A stretch of 30,271 nucleotides of DNA from DAOWGG01 sp965369815 (GTDB taxonomy: Bacteria > Patescibacteriota > Gracilibacteria > UM-FILTER-43-11): assembly GCA_965369815.1 (NCBI GenBank), contig CBDUQS010000012.1:1-30271 (forward strand), read 5' to 3'. The notes under the pieces were generated by a model. That model saw only the letters and a list, made by a program, of their open reading frames with translations, was not told the DNA's origin and searched no databases. This document shows, piece by piece, positions 1-8,131 of this stretch; within the stretch, counting starts at the first letter, position 1; each line of letters starts with the position of its first letter. The translations under genes and the position numbers were made by a program.

Positions 1-474
1 AGTTTCTATTTTCGAATTTCTGATTTTAATCGGCGGAGACCCCTCAGTCCCCAAATATTCAATCGAAGCACCTAATTGAGATAACCCGTCGATTAAATCA
101 GCAATAGGACGCTCTTGCATTCGTTTATCGCCCGTAATAACCGTTTCCCCTTCCCGAGCCACCATAATCGCCGTTAGAAAGCGTGTGGCCGTTCCTGCGT
201 TATGTAGATCAAATTTAAAATTCCCTTTTTTAAATTCTCCTCCACAACCATCAATCTCTATTCCATTTTCGAATTTCGAATTTCGAATTTCGAGCTTCCG
301 TAATGCTTTCAGCATTACGGCCGTGTCATCAGACTCAAGTGCCCCATAAAGTCTACTCTTACCCTTCGCCAACGCCGCACATAAAAAAGCGCGGTTCGTG
401 ATCGACTTCGAACCAGGCAACGTAAAACTAAAATCCAAACCTTGCTTTAAGGGAATGATCTCTCGTTCTATCAT
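1..474 (-). CDS. aroA: 3-phosphoshikimate 1-carboxyvinyltransferase (EPSP synthase), N-terminal part, cut by window edge
   Basis: Transfers the enolpyruvyl group of PEP to shikimate-3-phosphate in the shikimate pathway (cytoplasm). I translated 158 codons from ATG at 474-472. The protein begins MIEREIIPLKQG and then shows the family's LPGSKSITNRA substrate-binding motif, an NAGTATRFL motif and a KRMQERPI motif, all in the usual order. UDP-GlcNAc enolpyruvyl transferase (MurA) is the nearest alternative, but SKSITNRA and RMQERPI fit AroA better. A weak GGAAC lies just before the start. It follows the 34-residue membrane peptide at 500-604 by 25 bases on the same strand. Oddity: two copies of an IRNSK peptide are encoded by TTCGAA-type repeats (3-27 and 266-293), and the first is followed by a perfect hairpin at 298-320. 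The frame stays open through both. The C-terminal two thirds lie outside the window. Confidence 0.9.
   Translation of the reverse strand, partial: MIEREIIPLKQGLDFSFTLPGSKSITNRAFLCAALAKGKSRLYGALESDDTAVMLKALRKLEIRNSKFENGIEIDGCGGEFKKGNFKFDLHNAGTATRFLTAIMVAREGETVITGDKRMQERPIADLIDGLSQLGASIEYLGTEGSPPIKIRNSKIET
266..293. repeat. TTCGAAT short tandem repeat inside aroA
   Basis: About 3.5 units of a 7-base TTCGAAT-type repeat read through the aroA frame as IRNSKFE. A related single copy lies at 3-27, also in frame, and a third related copy lies between genes at 16791-16821, sharing TTTCGAGCTTC with this one. Such elements normally sit between genes, so two in-frame copies in an enzyme are unusual. 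Confidence 0.8.
298..320. repeat. Perfect 10-bp inverted repeat with 3-base loop inside aroA
   Basis: CCGTAATGCT, loop TTC, AGCATTACGG. It directly follows the TTCGAAT repeat and encodes part of the VMLKALRK stretch of AroA. There is no T run, so it is not a terminator on either strand. It may be part of the same mobile or repeat element as 266-293. Confidence 0.75.
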
Positions 475-499
475 AAGTTCCAGCTATCGATAATAAACA

Positions 500-604
500 T
501 TAAATAAGACTGGCCAAAAGCGGTGCGAAAGATGTCAATAGAAGTGTGGCAATCGCCGCATACACGACAAACTTAACTAATTTTTTTCGTTTATCTTTAC
601 GCAT
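500..604 (-). CDS. 34-residue basic single-span membrane peptide
   Basis: Starts at ATG 604-602 and ends at TAA 502-500. The product begins MRKDKRKKLVKF, a strongly positive cytoplasmic head of about 11 residues. One hydrophobic segment follows (about residues 12-34) that contains LLLTSFAPLLASL. The shape matches tiny single-span proteins such as DUF4044 or Prli42-like peptides of other bacteria, but I cannot assign it to a family. It sits 40 bases after the PKD protein and 25 bases before aroA on the same strand, so it is probably co-transcribed with both. Two CATAAT -10-like words lie upstream, so it could also have its own start. Too short for coding statistics; support comes from the clean charge and hydrophobic layout. 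Confidence 0.6.
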   Translation of the reverse strand: MRKDKRKKLVKFVVYAAIATLLLTSFAPLLASLI

Positions 605-644
605 TTGAAATTAAAATTATGAATTATGAGATCTGAGCTCTAAG

Positions 645-3119
645 CTATTTAAGCTCCCCCTCCGCAACAACAACATCACTAAAGGAGTTTACATTATTTT
701 TATCATCTGAAACCTCCAATGTCACGTTATAAGTTCCTGGATTCTCAAAGGTATGAGAAGGCTTTCTAGAGTCACTCGTTTCTCCGTCTCCAAAATCCCA
801 ACTGTAATTAGCCACTGAACCAGTGGAGCATTTTGCGTCAAAAGTAACTGGCAAAGGAGCAACACCATCTCGACGGCTAGGTTCAAAACAAGCTCGGAGT
901 GGAATTTCACGAACGTAAATAATCTTTTCAACTTCTGCGCTTTCATTTTCACTTGTGGACACTAGCAAGCGAACCGTATAAGTTCCTACGTTATCGTATT
1001 TATGAGAAATCCCAGCTCCTGTAACGGATTTAGGTGATTCATCTCCAAAGTCCCATTCGTAACTCACAATCTTTCCATTAAATGCGCTAGAAGAAGATCC
1101 ATCAAAATTGACGGTCAAAGGAGCAGTTCCCTCTCCAGGATCGGCGCTGATCACTGCTGTTACACCAGGCTCTTCAACAACAACGGTTAGCATCACACTA
1201 CCTTCCTGATCAGCAGAATCTCGAACCGTTAAAGTGGCAGTATATGAACCCGCTTGCTCATAAGTATAATCCACCTTTTGACCCACCTGAGCCACTCCTT
1301 CCATTCCAAAATCCCATTCGTACTCCACAATATCATCATCTGAATCGGTTGAACCAGAAGCATCAAAAGACACTTTAAATGGAACTTCACCAGAAAGACT
1401 ACCATCCGCTGAAGTAGGCAGGGTTAGAATAACCGCCTGAGGAGCTGATGTGATTCCCTGCGCATCAATTTCAACCGTCGTTGCAGCCTCCTTACCACTA
1501 TCTTCACGAACTTTTAAGTTAACTGTGTAAAACCCAGAATCATTATAAATATGAGAAACACTTCGTCCTACTTGTATCTGGGAACCATCACCAAAGTCCC
1601 ATTCATAGTTAACAATGCTTCCCTTTAAACTCTCACTCTTTCCTCCATCAAAACGAATTTGAAGTGGAGCCGTTCCAGAAAATCCAGGACTGGCTTCAAT
1701 TTCAGCAGTCAAAAGAGGCCGATCCCCCGGAATAATTTGAATTTCACGGTAATAATTTTCAACCAAATTGTTTTGATCAATGAAACGAAGGTGAACATTA
1801 AAGGTTCCAATTTGTTCAAAGGTATGTCGAGGGCGAAGGTTATCCTTTCCTGTTAATTCATATTCATCATCTCCATCGAAATCCCAATCCAAACTTTGAA
1901 CTTTTGCCCCCGGAGGAATTAGATTCTCGGCATCAAATTGAATTTCCAAAGGAGCGGTTCCAGTAGCAGGTTTAGCTCCAAATACTGCCTCTTCAATCAT
2001 CAATGGATAGAAATACTGTCGAGGAGCTTCTTCATCTTGAACCGTAACAGAAAGACCAACGTTATAATTGCCACGCAAATTATACAAATAAGAGATTTGA
2101 AAATCTGAAGCCTCCGTTTCAAATGAGCCATCCCCATCAAGATCCCAACGAACACCAGCGATAGAAAAGCCACTGTTTTGAAGTGATTTAATAATATTTT
2201 CCGAGCTGAAAGTAGCTTCCAAGGGAGCTTGTAAGTTTTCGACAACTTCTGGCTTTAAAATAAGGATTTCGGCCTTAACTCGCTCGGCAGCAATATCAAT
2301 CCCACTGATGAAGTTGTATAAAAAGAGCCAAATAAACATCACAAAAACCAAAGGAAGCACCCCAATAAGTGACATTCGCATTCCTTTTCCACGCCCTTCT
2401 TTGTCTCCTTTTTTGGCAAAAAGGAGTCGGAAAACACCAATGACCGCTAGGATAAAAAACAAGAAAGCAAGTAAGCCAAATGAAAGGTTAACAATCGTTA
2501 AAAGGAATTTTTTAATTCCACTCGGATCAATTCCAAAAGAAGTAAGTACTGGACTGCTCTCTCCCCCACCCGCAATCACCAAAACCATCAAAACAATAAA
2601 AAAGATGAAAAGGCCAATAAACGAGAGCCCCATGATCGTCAAAAACTTAGCGTTACTTTTGCTTTTGGGTTTTTCTTTGCCAATCTTCTTTGGCGGAGCG
2701 GCGGGTTTACCTGCTTTAGATTTAATAGCTTCAGTCGGCTTATCCTCTTTTTTTTCTGATTCAACTTTCACCTCTTCTTCTTTTGCAGGAGCACCCTTTT
2801 CACTCACAACCCCCTTTTCTTCTGTAGCTGTAGCTGGCTCTGCTTTTTCAGATGATTCATTCATTACACAAACATGCCCTTCTTTCATCTCAGCACCACA
2901 TTTAGGGCACTTTGGAGCTTCAATATCAGCCGTCTGCGCTTCCTTCGCCTGTTCAAGAGATTGATTAAGCTCTTCAGCCGCTTTATCTAAATCAGGTGGA
3001 GCAACTGCCTCAGAACTCGGATGATTAGCAGCTACGTTTTCCGACTCAGGTGAAAGAGGCTTCTGCTCAGCAGGAACTTCATTCTCATCAAGAGGGTTAT
3101 TTTGGTTTTCGTCCGCCAT
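645..3119 (-). CDS. Membrane-anchored PKD-repeat protein with N-terminal zinc ribbon (824 aa)
   Basis: Layout seen in the sequence: an acidic, proline-rich cytoplasmic region (1-155) holding a zinc-ribbon-like CPKC...HVC (Cys71, Cys74, His82, Cys84), then three membrane spans (about 159-183, 205-230, 250-272), then six PKD (Ig-like) domains to the C-terminus. The loop between spans 2 and 3 is rich in Lys/Arg, so the N-terminus should be inside and the PKD array outside. The PKD motifs are YEWDFGDG or YSWDFGDG forms; the first two carry the acidic WDLDGDG or WDFDGDD form. PKD domains usually serve in adhesion or as rigid spacers; the exact role here is unknown. A promoter-like pair lies at 3148-3176, and the start has no Shine-Dalgarno site but an AAAAACAAAC leader. 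It heads a minus-strand series with the membrane peptide and aroA. Confidence 0.85.
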   Translation of the reverse strand: MADENQNNPLDENEVPAEQKPLSPESENVAANHPSSEAVAPPDLDKAAEELNQSLEQAKEAQTADIEAPKCPKCGAEMKEGHVCVMNESSEKAEPATATEEKGVVSEKGAPAKEEEVKVESEKKEDKPTEAIKSKAGKPAAPPKKIGKEKPKSKSNAKFLTIMGLSFIGLFIFFIVLMVLVIAGGGESSPVLTSFGIDPSGIKKFLLTIVNLSFGLLAFLFFILAVIGVFRLLFAKKGDKEGRGKGMRMSLIGVLPLVFVMFIWLFLYNFISGIDIAAERVKAEILILKPEVVENLQAPLEATFSSENIIKSLQNSGFSIAGVRWDLDGDGSFETEASDFQISYLYNLRGNYNVGLSVTVQDEEAPRQYFYPLMIEEAVFGAKPATGTAPLEIQFDAENLIPPGAKVQSLDWDFDGDDEYELTGKDNLRPRHTFEQIGTFNVHLRFIDQNNLVENYYREIQIIPGDRPLLTAEIEASPGFSGTAPLQIRFDGGKSESLKGSIVNYEWDFGDGSQIQVGRSVSHIYNDSGFYTVNLKVREDSGKEAATTVEIDAQGITSAPQAVILTLPTSADGSLSGEVPFKVSFDASGSTDSDDDIVEYEWDFGMEGVAQVGQKVDYTYEQAGSYTATLTVRDSADQEGSVMLTVVVEEPGVTAVISADPGEGTAPLTVNFDGSSSSAFNGKIVSYEWDFGDESPKSVTGAGISHKYDNVGTYTVRLLVSTSENESAEVEKIIYVREIPLRACFEPSRRDGVAPLPVTFDAKCSTGSVANYSWDFGDGETSDSRKPSHTFENPGTYNVTLEVSDDKNNVNSFSDVVVAEGELK

Positions 3120-3147
3120 GTTTGTTTTTGTTTATTGAGTTACAAAC

Positions 3148-3176
3148 ATTTTACAAAAAAACTCTCTGTAAGTAAA
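3148..3176 (-). promoter_or_regulatory. Promoter-like pair for the 824-aa PKD gene
   Basis: On the minus strand: -35 TTTACT (3176-3171), 17-base spacer, -10 TAAAAT (3153-3148). The predicted start leaves an A-rich leader of about 22 bases with no Shine-Dalgarno site before ATG 3119. Confidence 0.5.
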
Positions 3177-3201
3177 GAAATAGCAAGCGATATAAAAAAA
3201 A

Positions 3202-4602
3202 TTAAATTCTACGACTTCTTCTGAACCGATGTCTTTTTCTTTTCTTAGGAGGCCTTTCTACCTCTCGGTATTGAGCCCTTAATCCCCTTTTGGCTGCCCT
3301 CAAAGTGCTCATACGATGCTCATCTTTGTATTTCGGAGTATCATCATCATTGGTAAGTAAGGCAATAGCACGAGAATAGTTTTCATCTCGAACATGAGCC
3401 ACAGACTCACTATGATCAAGAGCTTTTAAATTATAAGAAAAACGTTTTTGAGCTCTAGATCCAAGCCCTTGAAAAATCATACGAACCTCTTTGGCAATTT
3501 GGAGAGATTGATGCACACTCCCTTTTTCGTTGATATTATTGGCCAATATCATACAAGTATTTGAAACAATGAAAAACTCATGTAAATGCACCAAATTCCC
3601 TTCATTAGTACTATTCCTTGCTAGAACGTAACGTGGCAATAAACATTGAAGAGCATGCTTCATGTCAGGCTGATTTTTTATAATACAGGCTAAAGAGCCA
3701 TAAGTAGAAGCATTCCCAAATTGATCCAAATGAGGCTTTAAAGCCTTAAGAGCAGAGCGCATCTCTCCGCGATCTTCCAGATCCCTAGCCAATCGAGCAA
3801 AAACACTCGCATTTTCTGATTCCGAAAGATAAGGCCTATTTGCTTTAAGCGCTAAATTTTTATATTTTCGATCCTCCAAAGAAAGAGCCAACTCACCATA
3901 GGCTTGAGCACTGGAAGCTGATCTATGTGGAAAAATAGAAAGATGAAATAAGGCTTCCTCTAATTTCTTGCGATTACCACTCCTTAAGGCATACTCACCA
4001 AAAGCAATTGCAAAACGAGAACTACTTGGATTTATTAAGCAGCAAAGCTCATAAAAATCAGCCTTTTTGGCATCCGTACTCAATCGGTCAATTGCACTAC
4101 TAAAACCATTGGAATTACTTTTTATACCTCGTCTCAAGGCAACAATTTCACGCACCGAAAGTATCGCCTTAAAAAATTTTCCCAAACATTCATCAAAATA
4201 TTCATCCATTACCTCTTCTTGCTGACTTAAAATTTCTTCCGGTGTATTAAGATTATGCAAGTAATCAGATAGCTTTTCTCTGTATTCAAAAAGAAAAACT
4301 AAAATAGAGTTTAGAATAAAAGGAGCATGCCCCCCTTCATGAAAAGATTGATTCAAATAAACGATCTTATCATCTATAAAATTAATTAAATTGGGATGAT
4401 TATTTAGAAAATGTTCTGAATCTAACAAAACATCTAAAATAACCTGCCGATCCCTGACATATAAACCGATCTCATCATCAATACAGGCATCCATATCTTC
4501 ATTTTCCGCGTAAGCAAAATCTGGAGAGCAAATAAACTCAAGAGTGTCTGAAGTCACTTTTTGAGTATCTAGGCCGGGTGATTCGGAGGCATTCGCTTTC
4601 AC
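3202..4602 (-). CDS. Helical protein with tandem TPR-like repeats and a basic tail (466 aa)
   Basis: I do not recognise a named family. The start is GTG at 4602-4600 (MKANASESPG). The middle (about 190-330) holds four tandem 34-35-residue helical units with alternating patterns such as FAIAFGEYALRSGNRKKL, AYGELALSLEDRKY, FARLARDLEDRGEM and YGSLACIIKNQPDM, spaced as in TPR or SEL1 repeats. The last 20 residues are packed with Lys and Arg (KKRKRHRFRRSRR), which suggests contact with nucleic acid, ribosome or membrane lipid. No signal peptide or clear membrane span. It is divergent from the PHP gene across 121 AT-rich bases and lies between two PKD genes; whether it serves the PKD system is unknown. 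Confidence 0.65.
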   Translation of the reverse strand: MKANASESPGLDTQKVTSDTLEFICSPDFAYAENEDMDACIDDEIGLYVRDRQVILDVLLDSEHFLNNHPNLINFIDDKIVYLNQSFHEGGHAPFILNSILVFLFEYREKLSDYLHNLNTPEEILSQQEEVMDEYFDECLGKFFKAILSVREIVALRRGIKSNSNGFSSAIDRLSTDAKKADFYELCCLINPSSSRFAIAFGEYALRSGNRKKLEEALFHLSIFPHRSASSAQAYGELALSLEDRKYKNLALKANRPYLSESENASVFARLARDLEDRGEMRSALKALKPHLDQFGNASTYGSLACIIKNQPDMKHALQCLLPRYVLARNSTNEGNLVHLHEFFIVSNTCMILANNINEKGSVHQSLQIAKEVRMIFQGLGSRAQKRFSYNLKALDHSESVAHVRDENYSRAIALLTNDDDTPKYKDEHRMSTLRAAKRGLRAQYREVERPPKKRKRHRFRRSRRI

Positions 4603-4622
4603 AAAATATAATTAAGTAGCGC

Positions 4623-4650
4623 ACTATACCATAAAAAAATAATAAAGCAA
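4623..4650 (-). promoter_or_regulatory. Extended -10 promoter for the TPR-like gene
   Basis: On the minus strand: TTGCTT (4650-4645), 16-base spacer, TGG-TATAGT with the extended TGn element (-10 at 4628-4623). The ATG/GTG lies about 20 bases downstream, so the leader is very short and has no Shine-Dalgarno site. Confidence 0.5.
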
Positions 4651-4723
4651 ATTATTATTGATTTTAAAAATTTTAATGTAAAATCAAGCAGCATCTTAGT
4701 TTAGATCTTAACTCAAACCTCTC

Positions 4724-5551
4724 GTGTTAATCGATTACCATCTTCACAATCACTCTTCCCCCGACAGCGAAACTGATACAGAAACGCTGATTGAAGAAGA
4801 AGAAAAAGCGGGAATTCATCACATCTGCATCACCAATCATGGAGAATGGTTTGAAAAAGAAAAAGGAATCCCAGGAAGCTTGAATTACGAAAAAGCCATT
4901 GAACGATTCAGAAATACACTCAAAGAAATCACCGAATTACGTCAGAAGTTCCCCACCATGCAAATTGGATTTGGAGCTGAAATTCAATATGAAGAGCAAG
5001 CGATGGATGATTCCAAAAGGCTTCTGGAATCACTCCCTTTCGACTTTGTTCTCGGCTCAATTCACAATTTAGATGGCATTAATATTTCAGGCCCCCATCA
5101 CGCTCTTGATTTTTGCGAAGGAAAAACAGAAGAAAAGGCTTATGGTCGATATTTTGAAGAACTATTAAAACTAGTGGAATGGGGGCACTTCGATGCCGTC
5201 GCTCACTTCGATATTCTCAAAAAAATGGCAGTGGAAGTTTACGGCCCATTCAAGCCAGAAAAATTCAAACCTATTATTCTGAAAATTCTAAAAACAATGA
5301 AAAAGAAAGGAATCGGCATTGAACTCAACACTGCTTCACTTCGCAAACGCTGTCGTGAATTATATCCACACCCAGAGATTCTAAAATGGTGTGTCGAAAT
5401 AGGCATTGAACACTACACTCTCGGCTCCGATGGGCATAAAGCCGATGAATATGGACGAGACTTAGACAAAGCCCTGCAAATCGCCAAAGAAGCGGGAATT
5501 AAAACCCTTTCCACCTATAAAAACCACATCCCCACCAAACACCCAATATAA
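4724..5551 (+). CDS. PHP-family phosphoesterase, histidinol-phosphatase-like
   Basis: Metal-dependent phosphoesterase of the PHP superfamily; the closest well-known type is HisJ/HisK histidinol-phosphatase (histidine synthesis). The metal-ligand motifs are all present: HLH at 6-8 with His10, ITNHGE with His39, GAEIQ with Glu86, GSIHN with His114, AHFD with His161 and Asp163, and GSDGH with Asp236 and His238. Length (275 aa) is normal. The start is GTG at 4724, which keeps the usual MLIDYHLH beginning; there is no clear Shine-Dalgarno site. No other histidine gene is nearby, so another phosphate ester as substrate is possible. A small hairpin without a T run follows at 5584-5605. Confidence 0.85.
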   Translation: MLIDYHLHNHSSPDSETDTETLIEEEEKAGIHHICITNHGEWFEKEKGIPGSLNYEKAIERFRNTLKEITELRQKFPTMQIGFGAEIQYEEQAMDDSKRLLESLPFDFVLGSIHNLDGINISGPHHALDFCEGKTEEKAYGRYFEELLKLVEWGHFDAVAHFDILKKMAVEVYGPFKPEKFKPIILKILKTMKKKGIGIELNTASLRKRCRELYPHPEILKWCVEIGIEHYTLGSDGHKADEYGRDLDKALQIAKEAGIKTLSTYKNHIPTKHPI

Positions 5552-5583
5552 AAACTACATTTTTAACACAAATCCCACCTCTA

Positions 5584-5605
5584 GCTCACTATAAATTAAG
5601 TGAGC
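5584..5605. other. Hairpin downstream of the PHP gene
   Basis: Perfect 7-bp stem GCTCACT / AGTGAGC with an 8-base loop. It lies 33 bases after the PHP stop codon and has no T run, so it is at best a weak terminator or RNA 3'-end structure. Confidence 0.5.
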
Positions 5606-5640
5606 CTGAAAGAAAACGAGCGCACGTAGTTCCGATGCCG

Positions 5641-5664
5641 CTTTGGGTCTCGCGGGCCCCAAAG
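5641..5664. other. GC-rich hairpin between convergent genes
   Basis: CTTTGGG / CCCAAAG stem around a GC-rich loop, in a 200-base gap that is visibly richer in G+C than its surroundings. A similar arrangement of a GGGCCC-bearing hairpin followed by a second hairpin occurs at 12691-12779. Confidence 0.5.
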
Positions 5665-5723
5665 TTAATCGGGACGAAGTTAAGCGAGCTTTTCTGCAAG
5701 GCGAAAACACCTGTTTGAAAAGG

Positions 5724-5750
5724 CCGTAAAACTTTTTGAAAGTTTTGCGG
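5724..5750 (-). terminator. Hairpin just after the 776-aa PKD gene
   Basis: Stem of 11 pairs with one G-T pair (CCGTAAAACTT / AAGTTTTGCGG) and a 5-base loop, three bases beyond the TAA at 5756-5754. Read on the minus strand it is followed by CCTTTTC, a poor T run. Likely a transcript end or mRNA-protecting structure. Confidence 0.55.
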
Positions 5751-5753
5751 AAA

Positions 5754-8084
5754 TTAAACATTCTTCAGCCAATCCGGTGTCGGCCCTTTTTCAGATGCAG
5801 GTGCATCGGTTTCAGGAGTTGGACCACTAGTAGGAGGTGGTGGAGGTGTTTGATCATCATCCTGAGGCTTAGATTCAGGAGACGGCGCTTCCTCAGTTGG
5901 CATTGGTGCTGCTTCGTCAGCAGTTTCGACAGGCTCACCGCCTTCGGCAGTCGATTCAACAGACACACTATCTTCAACTCGCCCCTCAACTTGCCCCTCA
6001 ATCGGCTCATCAACCGTTTCACCTTCAATAACATTATCATCTTTCATCCAAGAAGGAGTAGGGCCTGTTTCTTTATCTAAAGGAGGAGCTTCTTCAGGTT
6101 GAACCTCTGGTTCTGGAGATGATTCTTCCGAAGAATGATCATCGAGTGGAACGGGGTCAATTGGAGCCATTGGATCATTAGAAGGTGTCGATGGAGCAAC
6201 GGCTTCATGAACTCCGATCATGGTTAAAATTTTAGCTTTAAATTCATCGATCAACTCTTCAAAAGTTAAGTCTGGATGCTGCACTTTTAGGAAAGCAAGG
6301 AAACCTCCAACAGCCACAACAACCAAAGCAATGACGATCAAAATTAGGTAAAGAAGAATTTTTAATAATTTTACAAACAAAGAACCACCTTTCTTTTCAG
6401 TCGCAGGAGAATCAGTAAATACATTATCTTCTGGTGCCACCATAGCACCCGTATCAACTTCAATATCAGAGGTCATAACATCAATCACATCATCAGCGTC
6501 CGTAACGGTTAGGGTAACAATGTATTTCCCCGCATTTTTATAAGTATAGGTAGGATTTTCAATATTAATCTGGCCACGCTGAGCTTCAAAACCTTGTGGG
6601 TCTGTATCGCCAAAGCTCCATTGATAATCAAGTGATTTATTAGCAAGAGTGGAATTAGCAGTTGAAAGGTTGACAAAGCGAACCGTGTCACCATCAACTT
6701 CAAAGGTAAAATTAGATTTTGTTAAAACGGTATCTTTAGAAACAATCTCTAAGGTACGATCAGCACTATTCCCCTCTTGATCAGTAATAGTAACTTTTAC
6801 TTCAAACACACCAGGAAGGTCGTAAATATGCTCAATAAAATCCATTCCCTCAATGGTCTTATCAGTCTCACCATCACCATCAAAATCCCATCCAAAACTA
6901 TATTCCTCTAATCCAAGTTGAAGTCCTTTAACGGTAAAAGTAATAGGATCACCCATAACAACAAAATCTTTATCTGAAGTTAAACGAATTCCAGTCTTAA
7001 CGACCTCATCAAGAGTTGGTGCAGGAGGCACTGGTTTATCGCCAAATACGATTCCTTTTTGAACACGACTTCCCTTTCCACCTTCACCAACAATGATCAA
7101 CTGAGCGATAATTTGCTCATCGGTTTTATTATATTTTGTTTCCCAAACATCACCGGTCTTAAAAGAAATATCATCGATATTATCAATGTCATTTTCCGGA
7201 TCTCCGTCCCCATCACTATCTTCAAAAATATTACGATCCATACGATATTCAAGAACTTTACCCGTACTGTATCGAGAATAGAAAGAAACCGTGTGAGGGT
7301 CATGATAAAGATGAATCATCTTGTCTTCAGAGTCAGATGAAGGAGAAGATTCCAATGTAGCGGAAAGTATTCCACTTTCATCCATATCATCAAAAATAAT
7401 TTGAGCCTGCTCTTTTACCTTCCTTCCACCTTGATCCACCAAAGTTATTTCAGCAACAATCTTGTCTGATTCACCCAGATCATAAGCGGCTTGCCAAGAG
7501 CGCCCAGTTAGATAAGAATCATCATCTGCATTATCAATATCATCATTCGCAACTCCATTCCCATCACTGTCCTCAAAAATATTGCGATCAATACGATATT
7601 CTAAAATATTCCCAACAGATTCCTCAAGAAGGAAGCTAACTTTTCCATCACCCAAAAGACGAATTTGCCCTTCACCATCTCGCATCGGTAAAGTTTCAAG
7701 ATTTAATTTAAGAGGCAATCCACCCGTTACTTCATCAACAGGCAGTTCATCGGAATAAGGACGTGGATATCGCTCCCCAACCAAAATATAAACCACAGTA
7801 TTTTCTATCTTTGACCCAAAAATGGCAGTTAAATTAAGGGTGTATTCTCCCTGCAAAGGAAATTGAAAACTAAAATTACGACCGGTTTGAGTTTTTAAAA
7901 TTTCATCTCCTTTTTTAACCACCCATTTATAATCCACACTCTGATTGGAACTTTCTCCAGCAAAATCAACTCGATTCCCAATTTTCACTTCCATCTTCCC
8001 ACTTGCCATCACAGATGTTCCTCCTATTAATAGTAATAAGGTAAGAAAAGTGGTTGCCGATAATTTCTTGAGTAGTTGAATCAT
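5754..8084 (-). CDS. Secreted-then-anchored PKD protein with acidic proline-rich cytoplasmic tail (776 aa)
   Basis: Signal peptide at residues 1-27 (MIQLLKKL, then a hydrophobic run ending VMAS). An Ig/PKD-like domain follows (about 45-103), then two homologous units about 117 residues apart (161-226 and 278-343), each with EYR.DRNIFEDSDG and a calcium-type DSDGNG or DSDGDG loop. Two PKD domains come next (about 365-455 and 460-545), one with WDFDGDGETD. A single membrane span lies at about 572-600. The rest is an acidic, Pro-rich tail, presumably cytoplasmic, with GPTPSWMKDD at 674-683 and GPTPDWLKNV as the last ten residues. It is 47 bases downstream of the giant pilin-PKD gene on the same strand. 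A TATAAT box (8096-8091) lies only 6 bases before the ATG. Likely a surface adhesin or stalk component that signals to or docks on cytoplasmic partners; no exact function is known. Confidence 0.85.
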   Translation of the reverse strand: MIQLLKKLSATTFLTLLLLIGGTSVMASGKMEVKIGNRVDFAGESSNQSVDYKWVVKKGDEILKTQTGRNFSFQFPLQGEYTLNLTAIFGSKIENTVVYILVGERYPRPYSDELPVDEVTGGLPLKLNLETLPMRDGEGQIRLLGDGKVSFLLEESVGNILEYRIDRNIFEDSDGNGVANDDIDNADDDSYLTGRSWQAAYDLGESDKIVAEITLVDQGGRKVKEQAQIIFDDMDESGILSATLESSPSSDSEDKMIHLYHDPHTVSFYSRYSTGKVLEYRMDRNIFEDSDGDGDPENDIDNIDDISFKTGDVWETKYNKTDEQIIAQLIIVGEGGKGSRVQKGIVFGDKPVPPAPTLDEVVKTGIRLTSDKDFVVMGDPITFTVKGLQLGLEEYSFGWDFDGDGETDKTIEGMDFIEHIYDLPGVFEVKVTITDQEGNSADRTLEIVSKDTVLTKSNFTFEVDGDTVRFVNLSTANSTLANKSLDYQWSFGDTDPQGFEAQRGQINIENPTYTYKNAGKYIVTLTVTDADDVIDVMTSDIEVDTGAMVAPEDNVFTDSPATEKKGGSLFVKLLKILLYLILIVIALVVVAVGGFLAFLKVQHPDLTFEELIDEFKAKILTMIGVHEAVAPSTPSNDPMAPIDPVPLDDHSSEESSPEPEVQPEEAPPLDKETGPTPSWMKDDNVIEGETVDEPIEGQVEGRVEDSVSVESTAEGGEPVETADEAAPMPTEEAPSPESKPQDDDQTPPPPPTSGPTPETDAPASEKGPTPDWLKNV

Positions 8085-8090
8085 TTATTG

Positions 8091-8096
8091 ATTATA
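8091..8096 (-). promoter_or_regulatory. TATAAT box 6 bases before the 776-aa PKD gene
   Basis: Perfect -10 hexamer on the minus strand; no good -35 was found. If active, transcription would begin at or inside the ATG, giving a leaderless mRNA and a second entry point within the PKD operon. Confidence 0.35.
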
Positions 8097-8124
8097 CTTG
8101 AGACTCGCACTTGCACTTGAGACT
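8096..8124. repeat. Imperfect short direct repeats between two PKD genes
   Basis: ACTTGAGACT occurs at 8096-8105 and 8115-8124, with a partial copy (CACTTG) between them. It fills most of the 47-base gap. No function is evident. Confidence 0.6.
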
Positions 8125-8131
8125 TTTTTTA

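Noticed and set aside
2308..2964. 218-codon plus-strand frame
   Set aside because: Antisense to the membrane and low-complexity part of the 824-aa PKD protein; no promoter or domain pattern of its own.
5555..5761. 68-codon minus-strand frame in the gap after the 776-aa PKD gene
   Set aside because: Covers three hairpins in a GC-rich noncoding gap and overlaps the end of the PKD gene; no start signal or protein-like pattern.
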